Program-made: the position numbers and the translations under genes
Source of the DNA: Fluviispira vulneris
Lineage (GTDB): Bacteria > Bdellovibrionota_B > Oligoflexia > Silvanigrellales > Silvanigrellaceae
Assembly: GCF_014281055.1 (NCBI RefSeq)
Contig: NZ_JACRSE010000002.1
Location: forward strand, 186,001-250,000
Direction: 5' to 3'
DNA: 64,000 nucleotides
Notes under the pieces: model-generated
The model's database searches: none
What the model was told of the DNA's origin: nothing
Seen by the model: only the letters and a program-made list of their open reading frames with translations
In this document: piece after piece, positions 8,581-17,527 of the stretch
Layout: each line of letters begins with the position of its first letter
How positions within the stretch are numbered: the first letter of the stretch is position 1

Positions 8581-9384
8581 TTATGGTTTATTTTTTGCAT
8601 CTTTATTAAACTTATTGAGTAATTTATTAATGTAATTGTTTTTTTGTGACTCAGAAATACCGGTGTCTAATATTTTTTTTATTATAGCTGCGTTTTCAGA
8701 TTTTTTACTTATCATTACATAATAATTTTGTTTTGGCATAACTGCGTTTGGGATATAAGCAAGGTCATTTAATTTGATCAAACCTTTACTTGCTATGTAA
8801 TTTACAACTTCAAGTTGTTCAATCGCAAAATCAAATCGGCCTATTTGCAGTTTTTGAAATAATAATTCTCTATTTGTGGAGCCTGCGTCCATAATCACTT
8901 TATTTTCAAAATATTTGTAATTAAAACCTAAATATCCTCCAACCGTATAATTTTTAAAATCCTCCAATTTATTAATAACAGCTTTTTTCTTGAAACGTTT
9001 TTTTACATAAAATAAAACTATATTTGTTGAATAGAGCGGTTCTTCAGTGAAAAAGGCATACTCCTGCCTCTCTGAATTGATTGAAGCATTGGGGACGACA
9101 TCGATATTCCCATTTTGGATCTCTACTAGACACCTTTTCCAGGGAAGAAGAACGTTTTCAGCTTTTATATTATTTTTCTTAAAAATGTTTTGGACAATTT
9201 CAACAGCTACTCCTGTTAAAGAATCTGTCCCTTTAGATTCACCATCCTTGTACATAAGATACGGGGGTTTTAAGCCGTCTTCCCAGCAAATAGTTACCTT
9301 TTTCAGTTCTGCAGAAAAACAAAGCTGAGCTTTTAATAATAAATAAATTAACATGATTATTCTTAAAAAAGATAATCGAAGCAT
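8581..9384 (-). CDS. Periplasmic solute-binding protein, family 3-like (tandem paralogue)
   Basis: A 267-residue protein with an N-terminal signal peptide (hydrophobic LRIIMLIYLLLKAQLCFSA) and SBP_bac_3 features: CWEDGLKPPYLMY at the mature start, GVAVEIVQNIFKKNNI, then LLPWKRCLVEIQNGNID, equivalent to the PWQRAV segment of the downstream paralogue. It also has the DFAIEQLEVVNYIASKG segment of the second lobe. It lacks a neighbouring permease. An AGGAT-like ribosome site precedes the ATG at 9384. A TATAAT box on the minus strand (9441-9446) could drive the pair, although no good -35 box is spaced correctly. The pair probably arose by duplication followed by strong divergence. Confidence 0.8.
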   Translation of the reverse strand: MLRLSFLRIIMLIYLLLKAQLCFSAELKKVTICWEDGLKPPYLMYKDGESKGTDSLTGVAVEIVQNIFKKNNIKAENVLLPWKRCLVEIQNGNIDVVPNASINSERQEYAFFTEEPLYSTNIVLFYVKKRFKKKAVINKLEDFKNYTVGGYLGFNYKYFENKVIMDAGSTNRELLFQKLQIGRFDFAIEQLEVVNYIASKGLIKLNDLAYIPNAVMPKQNYYVMISKKSENAAIIKKILDTGISESQKNNYINKLLNKFNKDAKNKP

Positions 9385-9490
9385 AAAGATAATCCTGCTT
9401 GAGTTTTAAGAAATTTTTATTTAACGATACTAACAAGCATATTATAGTTGAGTCTAAAATATTCTTAGGCAAATAAGAAGAAAGCAAATA

Positions 9491-9528
9491 AAAAAAAGAC
9501 CACATTTGTGAAAACGTGATCTTTTTTT
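9491..9528 (-). terminator. Intrinsic terminator downstream of miaB
   Basis: On the minus strand a hairpin 9521-9498 forms with ten consecutive pairs (including G-U pairs) around a TCAC loop, followed by seven T. It stands 22 bases beyond the miaB stop, so it ends the miaB (and possibly ffh-miaB) transcript. The other strand would have several mismatches, so it works best in the minus direction. Confidence 0.8.
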
Positions 9529-9550
9529 GACTCTATTAAAAGTTTTGTAC

Positions 9551-11086
9551 TTAAGCCAAATGTCCTTCAAGAGCAGTGAGGTTGGCATCAGTAATTTTTA
9601 CAGGTAAAATCAGGCCCATAATATTTCTAGGCGAATGAACTTTTACAAGGCGACCTTCATAGGAACGTCCATACCAAGTGTTTTCATTTTTACGATTATT
9701 ATAGAGTATGAGAACATCACGAACTTTACCAATTTCTCCGAGATTTTGTCTTTCTGTCTCTTTCTTTTGGAGATCGAGCAAAATTTGTAGACGTTTGTCC
9801 TTTACGTCCTCAGGAACTTGATCCTTAAAGCGTGTGGCTGGAGTGCCTTTACGAATTGAGTATTTAAAAGCGTAAATAAATGCATACTGCATTTCTTTTA
9901 CGAGACTGAGGGTGTCGGCAAAATCTTGATCTGTTTCACCTGGAAAACCTACAATAATATCTGTGCTAAAAGCAATTTCAGGACGTACATTGCGGATCCA
10001 TTGTACACGTTCTAAATACTCTGCACGGGTGTATTGACGATTCATTCTATCTAGAATGCGATCGCTACCCGATTGTACAGCAAGGTGAAAAGAGTTAGTT
10101 ACTTTAGGTAGTTTGGCAAAGGCTTCTGCAAGTTGAGGAGTGAAGTCATGTGGGTTTGACGTTGTGAAACGGATACGCTCCACTTCAGGGATATCGCTGA
10201 CAGTGTGCAATAAATCCGCAAATGGCAGTTTTCCGTTTGATGAGTGAATATCTGCTGCACCAATCAGGTCAAGTCCATAAGAATTTACATTTTGCCCAAG
10301 TAATATAATTTCCTTGACTCCTTTTTTAACAAGGAAATTAATTTCATCAATTATTTCATTTTCTGGACGACTTTTTTCTCTTCCGCGTGTGTATGGAACA
10401 ACGCAGAAAGTACAAAAGTTATTACAGCCTTTAATGATATTTACATAACGTGTAACTTCGTTTTTATTTTCATCATAATAAGGAGGTATAACATCTATAG
10501 GAATAGAATAACCTTGTTCTTTATTATCAAATTTAGTCAACACATATGGTGTGTGCTTATGTGTTGTGTAAGTTTCTTCTGTCTTGCGTTCAAGATCATT
10601 TTTTTCAATTATTTTTTCAATTAATTGAGGCAATTCTTCAATCTGATCGGGGCCAAAGATCATATCAATATAAGGAACTTCTTTGGCAAGAGCTTGTGAC
10701 TCTGCTTGAGCCACACATCCTGCTACGGCAATAATAATATTAGGATTTGCTTCTTTTAAGGGTTTGATTTCGCCGAGACGACTGACCACTTTATGCCGTG
10801 CTTTTTCACGAATATGGCAAGTATTTAATAGAATAAAATCTGCATCATTAAGGTTTTCGGTTGGCCTATAATTTAACGTACCAAGAAGTCCAAGCATGCG
10901 CTCAGAATCGGCAACATTCATTTGGCAGCCCCAAGTTTGCATATATACTTTCTTTAAATAGGTCTCATTTTTTTCACCAACATTTGGATAATTGACTTGC
11001 GGTTTGGGCATGTATTTAGCAAACAATGCTTCTGGTCCGCTCGGTATGGAGGCATCTAAAGTAACTTTATTTTTAATTCCAAACAT
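9551..11086 (-). CDS. miaB: tRNA-2-methylthio-N6-dimethylallyladenosine synthase
   Basis: A 511-residue radical-SAM methylthiotransferase that adds the 2-methylthio group to i6A37 of tRNAs. The N-terminal UPF0004 domain has TWGCQMNVADSERM (first cluster Cys) with further Cys in LLNTCHIREKA and AVAGCVAQAE. The radical-SAM motif is GCNNFCTFCVVPYTRGRE (CxxxCxxC), and a TRAM-like RNA-binding end follows (~445-509). All six cluster cysteines expected for MiaB are present. About 45 residues precede the usual start of MiaB, so the N-terminus is somewhat extended. It lies 31 bp downstream of ffh and a terminator follows it, so ffh-miaB is likely one transcript. Confidence 0.95.
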   Translation of the reverse strand: MFGIKNKVTLDASIPSGPEALFAKYMPKPQVNYPNVGEKNETYLKKVYMQTWGCQMNVADSERMLGLLGTLNYRPTENLNDADFILLNTCHIREKARHKVVSRLGEIKPLKEANPNIIIAVAGCVAQAESQALAKEVPYIDMIFGPDQIEELPQLIEKIIEKNDLERKTEETYTTHKHTPYVLTKFDNKEQGYSIPIDVIPPYYDENKNEVTRYVNIIKGCNNFCTFCVVPYTRGREKSRPENEIIDEINFLVKKGVKEIILLGQNVNSYGLDLIGAADIHSSNGKLPFADLLHTVSDIPEVERIRFTTSNPHDFTPQLAEAFAKLPKVTNSFHLAVQSGSDRILDRMNRQYTRAEYLERVQWIRNVRPEIAFSTDIIVGFPGETDQDFADTLSLVKEMQYAFIYAFKYSIRKGTPATRFKDQVPEDVKDKRLQILLDLQKKETERQNLGEIGKVRDVLILYNNRKNENTWYGRSYEGRLVKVHSPRNIMGLILPVKITDANLTALEGHLA

Positions 11087-11117
11087 GATTGATCCTATTT
11101 AAAGTAACAAAGCGAAA

Positions 11118-12719
11118 TTAACGTTTCTTTTGTTTTTTTAATTTTTCTTCTTTTTTTCTTTTTTTCATTCGGTTGATTTCAGCTAAATCTGCTGAACTGA
11201 GTCCTCCGCCCATGCCACCAGGCATAGCAGGTGAGCCACCCCCGCCAAACATATTGGCAAGTCCGCCCATGCTTCCTCCAGGCATACCGCCGCCGCCCAT
11301 CATTTTTGCCATTTTCGCCATATTTGCCATTTGATTTAGCTGTCCAAGCCCAGGAATTTTAGAGAGAATTCCTCCTCCGCCGAGGCCCATACCGCTCATC
11401 ATCTGCATCATTTGACGCATTTGCATGAATTGATCGACAAGATCTTTTACTTCTTTCTCACTATGAGCAGAGCCTTTGGCAATACGAGCAATACGCCCGC
11501 GTGCGGACTGTGATTTTTGAATAAGCAGAAGATCAGGAGTTTCACGCTCTTGGACTGTCATTGACTGAACAATGGCACCTTTACGGGTCAGGTCTTTATC
11601 TTTGACTTTATCCATATCCTTTTCTGACAACTGTCCTGCAAGAGGGGTCTTGGCAATGATGTCTTTAATAGGACCCATTTTTCCAATCGTACCAATCATT
11701 TCGAGGAAGTCATTGAAATCAAAATGACCTTCCATCATGCGATTTGCGCTTTTTTCTGCTTTTTCGACGTCGATGGCTTTGCCAAAATCGTCCATCAAAC
11801 CAACGACATCGCCCATACCTAGGATACGGCCTGCCATACCATCTGGACGGAACTCTTCGAGTTTTTCGAGAGACTCACCAGTACCGACAAATAAGATGTT
11901 TTTTCCGGTAACTTTCTTTACTGAAAGTGCTGCTCCACCACGTGTATCACCGTCTAATTTTGTTAAAATAACTCCCGATAAACTGAGGCGTTGATCGAAC
12001 GCAGAAGCTGTGCGAACGGCATCTTGTCCAATCATAGAGTCAATTACGAGAAGAATATTTTGTGGTTTGACTTTAGCTTTTATAGATTCGAGTTCTGTCA
12101 TGAGATTATTGTCGATTGCAAGACGACCTGCGGTATCGATTATGACTAAGTCAAGCCATTCGTTACGTGCAAACTCAATACCTTTTTCAGCAATTTCAAC
12201 AGCATCATTTGTATCTAAGGAAAATACAGGGACATTGATTTTCTCTCCTAGAATTTTCAATTGATCTCGTGCAGCTGGGCGGTAGACATCGGCTGCTACG
12301 AGGAGTGGTCTCATTTTGTGCCGCTCTGCTAACAGCTTAGCTAATTTCGCTGCGTGAGTTGTTTTACCTGCGCCTTGTAGGCCAACGAGCAATATTACTG
12401 TTGGACCTTTGGTATTTTTAATAATTTCTGTTTGATTACCGCCTAAAAAGTCAACGAGTTCATCATGGCAGGTCTTTATAAAATGATCTCCTGCTGAAAC
12501 CTTTTGGCCAGACTTTGCCTTGAGCTGAACGACTTCATCGAGGGCTTTTCCGCGGACGTTTTCGAGAAATTGTTTAGTTACTTTAAGATCGACATCAGCG
12601 TCTAGAAGCGATCTTTTAATTGCCTCAAGAGCTGGCGATATATTTTCATCTGTCAGGCGGGTTTGGCCCTTAAGCTTGAGAGATGCGTCTTTAAATCCTT
12701 GGGTGACTAAGTCAAACAT
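11118..12719 (-). CDS. ffh: Signal recognition particle protein Ffh
   Basis: The SRP GTPase that binds signal sequences and SRP RNA and targets nascent membrane proteins to FtsY. From the ATG at 12719 (preceded by GGAAAGG) it is 533 residues: N domain, then G domain with GLQGAGKTT (113-121), DVYRPAA, DTAGR and TKLDGDTRGG. The M domain follows with the RNA-binding SxxRxxRIAKGS-like SARGRIARIAKGSA. Bacterial Ffh is usually about 450 residues; here the tail adds a Gly/Met/Pro-rich stretch with repeated MGGGG/GGGG runs and ends in a Lys-rich cluster (MKKRKKEEKLKKQKKR). A longer start at 12746 lacks support. Confidence 0.96.
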   Translation of the reverse strand: MFDLVTQGFKDASLKLKGQTRLTDENISPALEAIKRSLLDADVDLKVTKQFLENVRGKALDEVVQLKAKSGQKVSAGDHFIKTCHDELVDFLGGNQTEIIKNTKGPTVILLVGLQGAGKTTHAAKLAKLLAERHKMRPLLVAADVYRPAARDQLKILGEKINVPVFSLDTNDAVEIAEKGIEFARNEWLDLVIIDTAGRLAIDNNLMTELESIKAKVKPQNILLVIDSMIGQDAVRTASAFDQRLSLSGVILTKLDGDTRGGAALSVKKVTGKNILFVGTGESLEKLEEFRPDGMAGRILGMGDVVGLMDDFGKAIDVEKAEKSANRMMEGHFDFNDFLEMIGTIGKMGPIKDIIAKTPLAGQLSEKDMDKVKDKDLTRKGAIVQSMTVQERETPDLLLIQKSQSARGRIARIAKGSAHSEKEVKDLVDQFMQMRQMMQMMSGMGLGGGGILSKIPGLGQLNQMANMAKMAKMMGGGGMPGGSMGGLANMFGGGGSPAMPGGMGGGLSSADLAEINRMKKRKKEEKLKKQKKR

Positions 12720-12930
12720 TTTTGTAACCTTTCCACAAAAAATCAACTACAAACGTGATTCTATAACTCTCGCAATAGGCAAAGGTCAATGTAAAATCAC
12801 GCATACTCTTAGCAGTGGTTTTGCACCTAGAGCTTTGCTAGGCTGAACAGAAATCACACTGGAGACATTTAAAAGACTCTGGTATTCAGAGCATGTGCAA
12901 AGACATCGCACTTATTAAGGAGAATGAATT

Positions 12931-13875
12931 ATGTCTGATATCGTATTCGTGTTTCCAGGGCAAGGAAGCCAGACCGTTGGAATGGGTAAAGAAATCTCAG
13001 AGCAATTTCAGGAGTTTAAGGAAACATTGCAAGAAGCTTCCGATTCCCTTGGTTTTAACATGGAACGCTTGTGTTTTGAAGATCCCGAAGCAAAATTAAA
13101 TTTAACCGAATTCACGCAACCCGCTATCTTGGCAATAAGTGTTGCTACATTGCGTGTATTGCAAAAAAGGGTTGGAGTCACTCCCACTCTTGTTGCTGGC
13201 CATAGTTTAGGAGAGTATTCGGCTCTTGTTTCTTTAGGGGCACTTGATTTTTCCGATGCGTTGCGCGCTGTTCATTTTAGAGGTCAAGCAATGCAGCGTG
13301 CTGTTCCTGTTGGAGTAGGAGCTATGGCTGCCTATTTGGGGAATTCGAGTGAACTTATTCCTGAAATATGTAAAGAAGTATCCACATCTGATTGCAAAGT
13401 TGAAGTCGTTAATTTTAATTCCCCAGGACAGCTCGTTTTAAGTGGACATAAAAAAGCTGTGGCAAAAGTATGTGAAGAAGTTTCTGCAAGGAAATTAGGA
13501 AGAGCAAAAGAGCTCCCAGTCAGTGCACCTTTTCATTCCTCTCTTATGCAACCAGCAGCTGATGAAATGGCCAAATTTCTTGCCAATATTCCATTGAATT
13601 CATTTTCTGGAAAAATCGTTGCAAATGTGGATGCAAAATTACATACTGTGCAGTCCTATACTCATGAGACGCTTATAAAACAGATAGCAAATGCAGTTTT
13701 GTGGACACAATCTTTAGCAATATTAAAAGACTCAGCACCACACGCAAATTGGGTAGAAGTGGGGCCAGGGAAAGTCTTACAAGGACTCACTAAAAAAACT
13801 TATGAGACTGTCAATTGCCTAGGAACTCAAGATTTAACTTCACTTAAGTCAACAATTGAAACTCTCTCAAAATAA
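12931..13875 (+). CDS. fabD: Malonyl-CoA:ACP transacylase
   Basis: A 314-residue enzyme that moves malonyl from CoA to acyl carrier protein to start fatty acid elongation. It shows FPGQGSQ (8-14), the nucleophile motif GHSLGEY with Ser92, the Arg-containing loop HFRGQAMQ (115-122) and the catalytic His in SAPFHSS (His202). AAGGAG stands eight to ten bases before the ATG. The usual fab neighbours (fabH, fabG, acpP) are not adjacent; acpP lies at 48931. Map follows after a 19-bp gap, forming a probable fabD-map-reductase-MFS run. Confidence 0.96.
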   Translation: MSDIVFVFPGQGSQTVGMGKEISEQFQEFKETLQEASDSLGFNMERLCFEDPEAKLNLTEFTQPAILAISVATLRVLQKRVGVTPTLVAGHSLGEYSALVSLGALDFSDALRAVHFRGQAMQRAVPVGVGAMAAYLGNSSELIPEICKEVSTSDCKVEVVNFNSPGQLVLSGHKKAVAKVCEEVSARKLGRAKELPVSAPFHSSLMQPAADEMAKFLANIPLNSFSGKIVANVDAKLHTVQSYTHETLIKQIANAVLWTQSLAILKDSAPHANWVEVGPGKVLQGLTKKTYETVNCLGTQDLTSLKSTIETLSK

Positions 13876-13894
13876 ATTTGGAGTAATAAACAAA

Positions 13895-14719
13895 GTGCCT
13901 AAATTAAAGTCACAAGAAGATATCTTAAAAATGCGTGAAGCAGGAAGACTTGCTGCACATACTTTGCAGCATGCTGGGACTGTTATAAAGCCTGGGATCA
14001 GCACTGAAGAAATAAACACAGCTGTGCATGAGTTTATAATTTCTCATGGGGCTTATCCGAGTCCTTTGAACTATAAAGGCTATCCAAAATCCGTTTGTAC
14101 AAGTATTAATGATGTAATATGTCATGGAATACCAAGTAAAACTGAAATTTTAAAAGAAGGCGATATTATAAACGTTGATGTTACTGTTACCTTAGACGGT
14201 TACTTTGGTGATTGTTCAAGAACTTTTTTTGTTGGAGAGCACATTTCTGAAGAAAGTATTAAGGTAACAAATGTTGCTGAAGAGTGTTTAGCGCGTGGGA
14301 TAGCAGCTGCTAAACATGGGAGTCGCTTAGGAGATGTGGGTTGGGCTATTCAAAGTTATGCTGAAAAAGAAGGCTGTGGAGTCGTAAGAGATTTTGTCGG
14401 TCATGGAATAGGAAAAGTTTTTCATGAACCTGACTTACAAGTTCCACATTATGGCCGCTCAGGGACGGGGCTCAAAATTGTCAGAGGGATGATTTTTACA
14501 ATCGAACCTATGATCAATGCTGGTGACTGGCGCATGAAAATGATGAAAGATGGCTGGACTTCTAAAACTTTGGACGGTAAACCTTCTGCACAATTCGAAC
14601 ATACAATTGCTATTGTTGGAAATGGTATTGAAATTCTAACGGCTCTTGAAGATGACCCGATTGCAATCCGAGCAAAGGCTTTGGGAGCAAATATTCTCTG
14701 GCCTGAATTAAAGGTTTAA
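13895..14719 (+). CDS. map: Type I methionine aminopeptidase
   Basis: Removes the N-terminal Met from nascent proteins. Starting at GTG 13895, with GGAG 12 bases ahead, the protein has 274 residues and all five metal ligands at positions nearly identical to those known for E. coli Map: Asp95, Asp106, His170, Glu204 and Glu235, in the contexts INVDVTV, GYFGDCSRT, DFVGHGIG, FTIEPM and AQFEHT. The longer reading from 13856 overlaps the end of fabD and has no ribosome site, so it is rejected. About ten extra residues are present compared with E. coli. Confidence 0.96.
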   Translation: MPKLKSQEDILKMREAGRLAAHTLQHAGTVIKPGISTEEINTAVHEFIISHGAYPSPLNYKGYPKSVCTSINDVICHGIPSKTEILKEGDIINVDVTVTLDGYFGDCSRTFFVGEHISEESIKVTNVAEECLARGIAAAKHGSRLGDVGWAIQSYAEKEGCGVVRDFVGHGIGKVFHEPDLQVPHYGRSGTGLKIVRGMIFTIEPMINAGDWRMKMMKDGWTSKTLDGKPSAQFEHTIAIVGNGIEILTALEDDPIAIRAKALGANILWPELKV

Positions 14720-14727
14720 TACTTTTT

Positions 14728-15408
14728 ATGTTTCATACAGAAAATCTAACAATAATAAATATTATGGCTTCATCTGTAGATGGTAAGATTTCTGCTCATA
14801 AAATGGAGTCTACAGAAGATAGAAATAAAAGTGGTTTAGTTTGTAATGAAGATTTTTTACGTATGAGAAATTTAGTTGCAACTTGTGATGCAGTTTTTTT
14901 AGGTGCAAGAACTATATCTACTGAAAAAGGGGCTTTTCGAGTTGCAAATCTTTCACAAAAGCAAGAAGAACCTGAGTGGATAGTTTTTACTCGAAGCGGG
15001 GAAATTTCTTTTTCTCATGAATTTTGGCAACAGAAAAATATACCCAAAAGTATTTTTTTTGTATCTTCATTTAATAAAAATGATGAACCATGTCTTAAAA
15101 CTGAAGAGAAACAATTTCCATTTGCAACTATCAATTGCTATTTAGGCAATATTATGGGGCTTCTACAGCATTTAAAAGAAAAAAATTATAAAAGGATAGC
15201 TTTACTTGGTGGCGGAGAGTTAAATGCAGCTTTTTGGGAACAAAAGCTTGTTGATGAGTTATTTCTAACAATAAGCCCAATAGTTATTGGAAATAAAAAT
15301 GCTCCAGCGCTGATTAGCTCAGAAACAATTTTAAAAAGTACACTTGAGTGTGAAAATGTTTCTCGCTCCGGTGATTTTATTTTTATTGACTATAAAGTTA
15401 AGAAATAA
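14728..15408 (+). CDS. RibD C-terminal-domain (dihydrofolate-reductase-like) reductase
   Basis: A 226-residue cytoplasmic protein with the RibD_C fold landmarks: NIMASSVDGKIS near the N-terminus, CDAVFLGARTISTE in the middle, and LLGGGELNAAFWEQKLVDELFLTISPIVIG toward the C-terminus. These are the NADPH- and substrate-binding parts of pyrimidine reductases, but no deaminase domain is attached, so it may not act in riboflavin synthesis. Stand-alone members occur as dihydrofolate-reductase-like or diaminohydroxy-uracil reductases; which applies here is open. It lies eight bases after map and before an MFS gene, so cotranscription is likely. Confidence 0.75.
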   Translation: MFHTENLTIINIMASSVDGKISAHKMESTEDRNKSGLVCNEDFLRMRNLVATCDAVFLGARTISTEKGAFRVANLSQKQEEPEWIVFTRSGEISFSHEFWQQKNIPKSIFFVSSFNKNDEPCLKTEEKQFPFATINCYLGNIMGLLQHLKEKNYKRIALLGGGELNAAFWEQKLVDELFLTISPIVIGNKNAPALISSETILKSTLECENVSRSGDFIFIDYKVKK

Positions 15409-15459
15409 TATACCGCATTATCTTTTTAGTTTTAAACAAAATTATATGGATATTAATTT

Positions 15460-16704
15460 ATGGAACATGATATTTTAGTGCGAAAAGATAGTGAAAGTTG
15501 GGGAAAAATAAGGACTATTTTTTTTGTTTCAGGTATAATATTTATATGTGCAATAGGCTTTGTTGCTTCTGATATTTATTTACCCTCGTTACCAACAATT
15601 GCTGATTACTTTAAAAAAGATGCTGCTTATGTTCAATTAACAATGAGTTTGTTTTTATTAACAATGGCTATTTTTCAAATTTTCTCTGGTTCAATATCGG
15701 ATAAATATGGAAGAAAAAGAGTCTTATTTGTTTTTTCTCTAATTTTTATTTTATCCTCTTTGGGGTGTTTCTACTCTTCGTCGATAAATGAACTCATTAT
15801 ATATCGTTGCTTACAAGCTCTTGGTGCTTGTGCTGGTATGTCTATTGGACAGGCAATGATTGCAGATGCCTTTGGTGCAAAAGATACGGGCAGAATTCTT
15901 TCCATCACAATACCTCTTGTTGCTTTTTCTCCTGCAATAGCTCCTGTTCTTGGAGGTTATATTGAAATATTATATAATTGGAGAGCAATATTTTTAGCTT
16001 TAGGTATTTACGGATTAATTATTTTATTCTTACTTTGTTCACCTATATTTCCTAATAGTAAAGTTACTGCAAAAAAACAGAAATCCGCCTTTGATTTCCC
16101 ATTATTTTTAGCCATGTTAAAAAATAAAAAATTTATTGGTTTTGCCTTATTTATGATGACTTCTAATGCAACATATTTTTCATTTTTAGCAGGGGCACCT
16201 TTTCTGTTAAAAAAGTTTGGTTATTCACCTTCAGCAGTTGGTTATGCTTTTTGTATCGCTTCCTTCCCATATATGTTTGCTTCGCTGTTAGGAAGACGAC
16301 TTTCATATAAATTAAGTAATATGCAAATCATATTTTTAGGCTTGGTTTTAAATATCATTGGTGGAATTATTTTTCTTATAATGTATTACTTTTCATGGCA
16401 GCATATGGCTGCTCTTATGATTCCTATTTTTGTTATTACAATTGGGAATGGATTTTTAATGCCTTTTTCTTCAGCCAACGCCATTGCTTTGTACCCTAAA
16501 AATTCTGGATTAGTGACAGGAACTATGGGATCGGCCCAACTTACAGCGGCTTCCTTAGGCACAGCAATGATGGGTTTTATAGAAAATGGAACATTTCTTC
16601 CCTTTGCTGCAATTGTTATAAGTTTTTCGTTGTTAACAATTTTTTATTATTTATCTGTATTTGGCTCTCCTAGGCTCTATCTAAAAGGTCAAATAGATTA
16701 TTAA
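15460..16704 (+). CDS. MFS drug-resistance transporter, Bcr/CflA type
   Basis: A 414-residue inner-membrane protein with about twelve hydrophobic segments. It has the family-typical VASDIYLPSLPTIADYF in the first loop, SDKYGRKRVLFV (motif A) after TM2 and SPAIAPVLGGYIE in TM5. It is a paralogue of the pump at 1196-2389: both have GISL- or ISKYGRK-type loops and similar lengths, but the sequences differ widely. Substrate unknown; family members export compounds such as bicyclomycin or chloramphenicol. A 50-bp gap separates it from the reductase gene. Confidence 0.9.
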   Translation: MEHDILVRKDSESWGKIRTIFFVSGIIFICAIGFVASDIYLPSLPTIADYFKKDAAYVQLTMSLFLLTMAIFQIFSGSISDKYGRKRVLFVFSLIFILSSLGCFYSSSINELIIYRCLQALGACAGMSIGQAMIADAFGAKDTGRILSITIPLVAFSPAIAPVLGGYIEILYNWRAIFLALGIYGLIILFLLCSPIFPNSKVTAKKQKSAFDFPLFLAMLKNKKFIGFALFMMTSNATYFSFLAGAPFLLKKFGYSPSAVGYAFCIASFPYMFASLLGRRLSYKLSNMQIIFLGLVLNIIGGIIFLIMYYFSWQHMAALMIPIFVITIGNGFLMPFSSANAIALYPKNSGLVTGTMGSAQLTAASLGTAMMGFIENGTFLPFAAIVISFSLLTIFYYLSVFGSPRLYLKGQIDY

Positions 16705-16816
16705 TTTTACTGTTTTTAAAATGAAGTGATAGCAATTGCACGATGTGAGTAAAATGGATGTGGATTTAATTTATAGAAGACGAGTGCTTAATTTAAGAGT
16801 TCATTTAAAGTAATGG

Positions 16817-17218
16817 TCAATAAAGGGTTTTGTATCCTGGGAAAATTTTTCCATTTTGTGTGGCAAAGACAAACCAATTGTTGAAGATGCTACTTGCTGG
16901 TTGTGGATATGGATATCTATTCCCAAATTCTTCCGCGCATTTTTCTGCAAGATAAATATAAGCATTTTCTCCGCCCGTCAGGATAAAAACTACGAAAGAG
17001 TTTGTAATATTCATTGGATAAAAGCGCCATTTACCTGGAACAGTTATATTTCTATTATTAAGCCACTCCCAATCGTTATTATCATTGCTGCAATAAATAT
17101 AAGCTTCAGCTGCAGTGGAATTATTTTGTGGAAAAAATGCAGCAGTTGCAATGGAATTATTTTGTGGAAAAAATGCAGTAGTTGCCAGAATTGAAATTAG
17201 GAAATGACTAAGCTTCAT
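16817..17218 (-). CDS. Small secreted protein with a duplicated 12-residue segment
   Basis: I do not recognise the family. From ATG 17218 (GGAAGG ahead) it has 133 residues and a signal peptide of about 15-20 residues. Just after the signal a 12-residue segment, TAAFFPQNNSIA, is repeated as TAAFFPQNNSTA, a tandem copy at DNA level (17116-17187). The rest contains two Cys (YIYCSNDN and EKCAEEF) that could pair, and aromatic stretches such as WEWLNNRN and FNNWFVFAT. It stands alone between converging and diverging genes. The composition is typical of a compact secreted or surface protein. Confidence 0.6.
   Translation of the reverse strand: MKLSHFLISILATTAFFPQNNSIATAAFFPQNNSTAAEAYIYCSNDNNDWEWLNNRNITVPGKWRFYPMNITNSFVVFILTGGENAYIYLAEKCAEEFGNRYPYPQPASSIFNNWFVFATQNGKIFPGYKTLY
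17116..17187 (-). repeat. 36-bp tandem duplication inside a secreted-protein gene
   Basis: Two head-to-tail 36-bp copies, 17116-17151 and 17152-17187, differ at two positions only. They encode the duplicated 12-residue segment after the signal peptide. The high identity compared with the rest of the gene indicates a recent slippage or duplication event. Confidence 0.85.
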
Positions 17219-17527
17219 ATAAAACCTTCCAATCTTAAATTTTTCAAACAATTTTTATATTATATTTTAAAAAATAGAATTCAATGAAAAATTATTATTT
17301 TTATTGAAAAATTTAAATATTTTTACGGAAATGTGGATATTCAGATTGAAAGAAAACATGAATCACTTCTCTGACAAAAAGAGAAATTTTTACTTACTTG
17401 GGGAGTTGCTCATAAAAGTGAAATTTTTTTCTCATCAAAAAATGGAGAATAAGGTAATATTTGCTTAATTTGCTCAAAAATTAAGTGTTAATCTGTAACA
17501 AGGCGTACTTTATGACAGGGAAAAAAA

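Noticed and set aside
11737-12264. Plus-strand frames opposite ffh
   Set aside because: They are shadows of the ffh coding strand; no ribosome site or family match.
12747-12930. tRNA or SRP RNA gene between ffh and fabD
   Set aside because: Only two five-base-pair hairpins were found; no cloverleaf and no SRP core motif.
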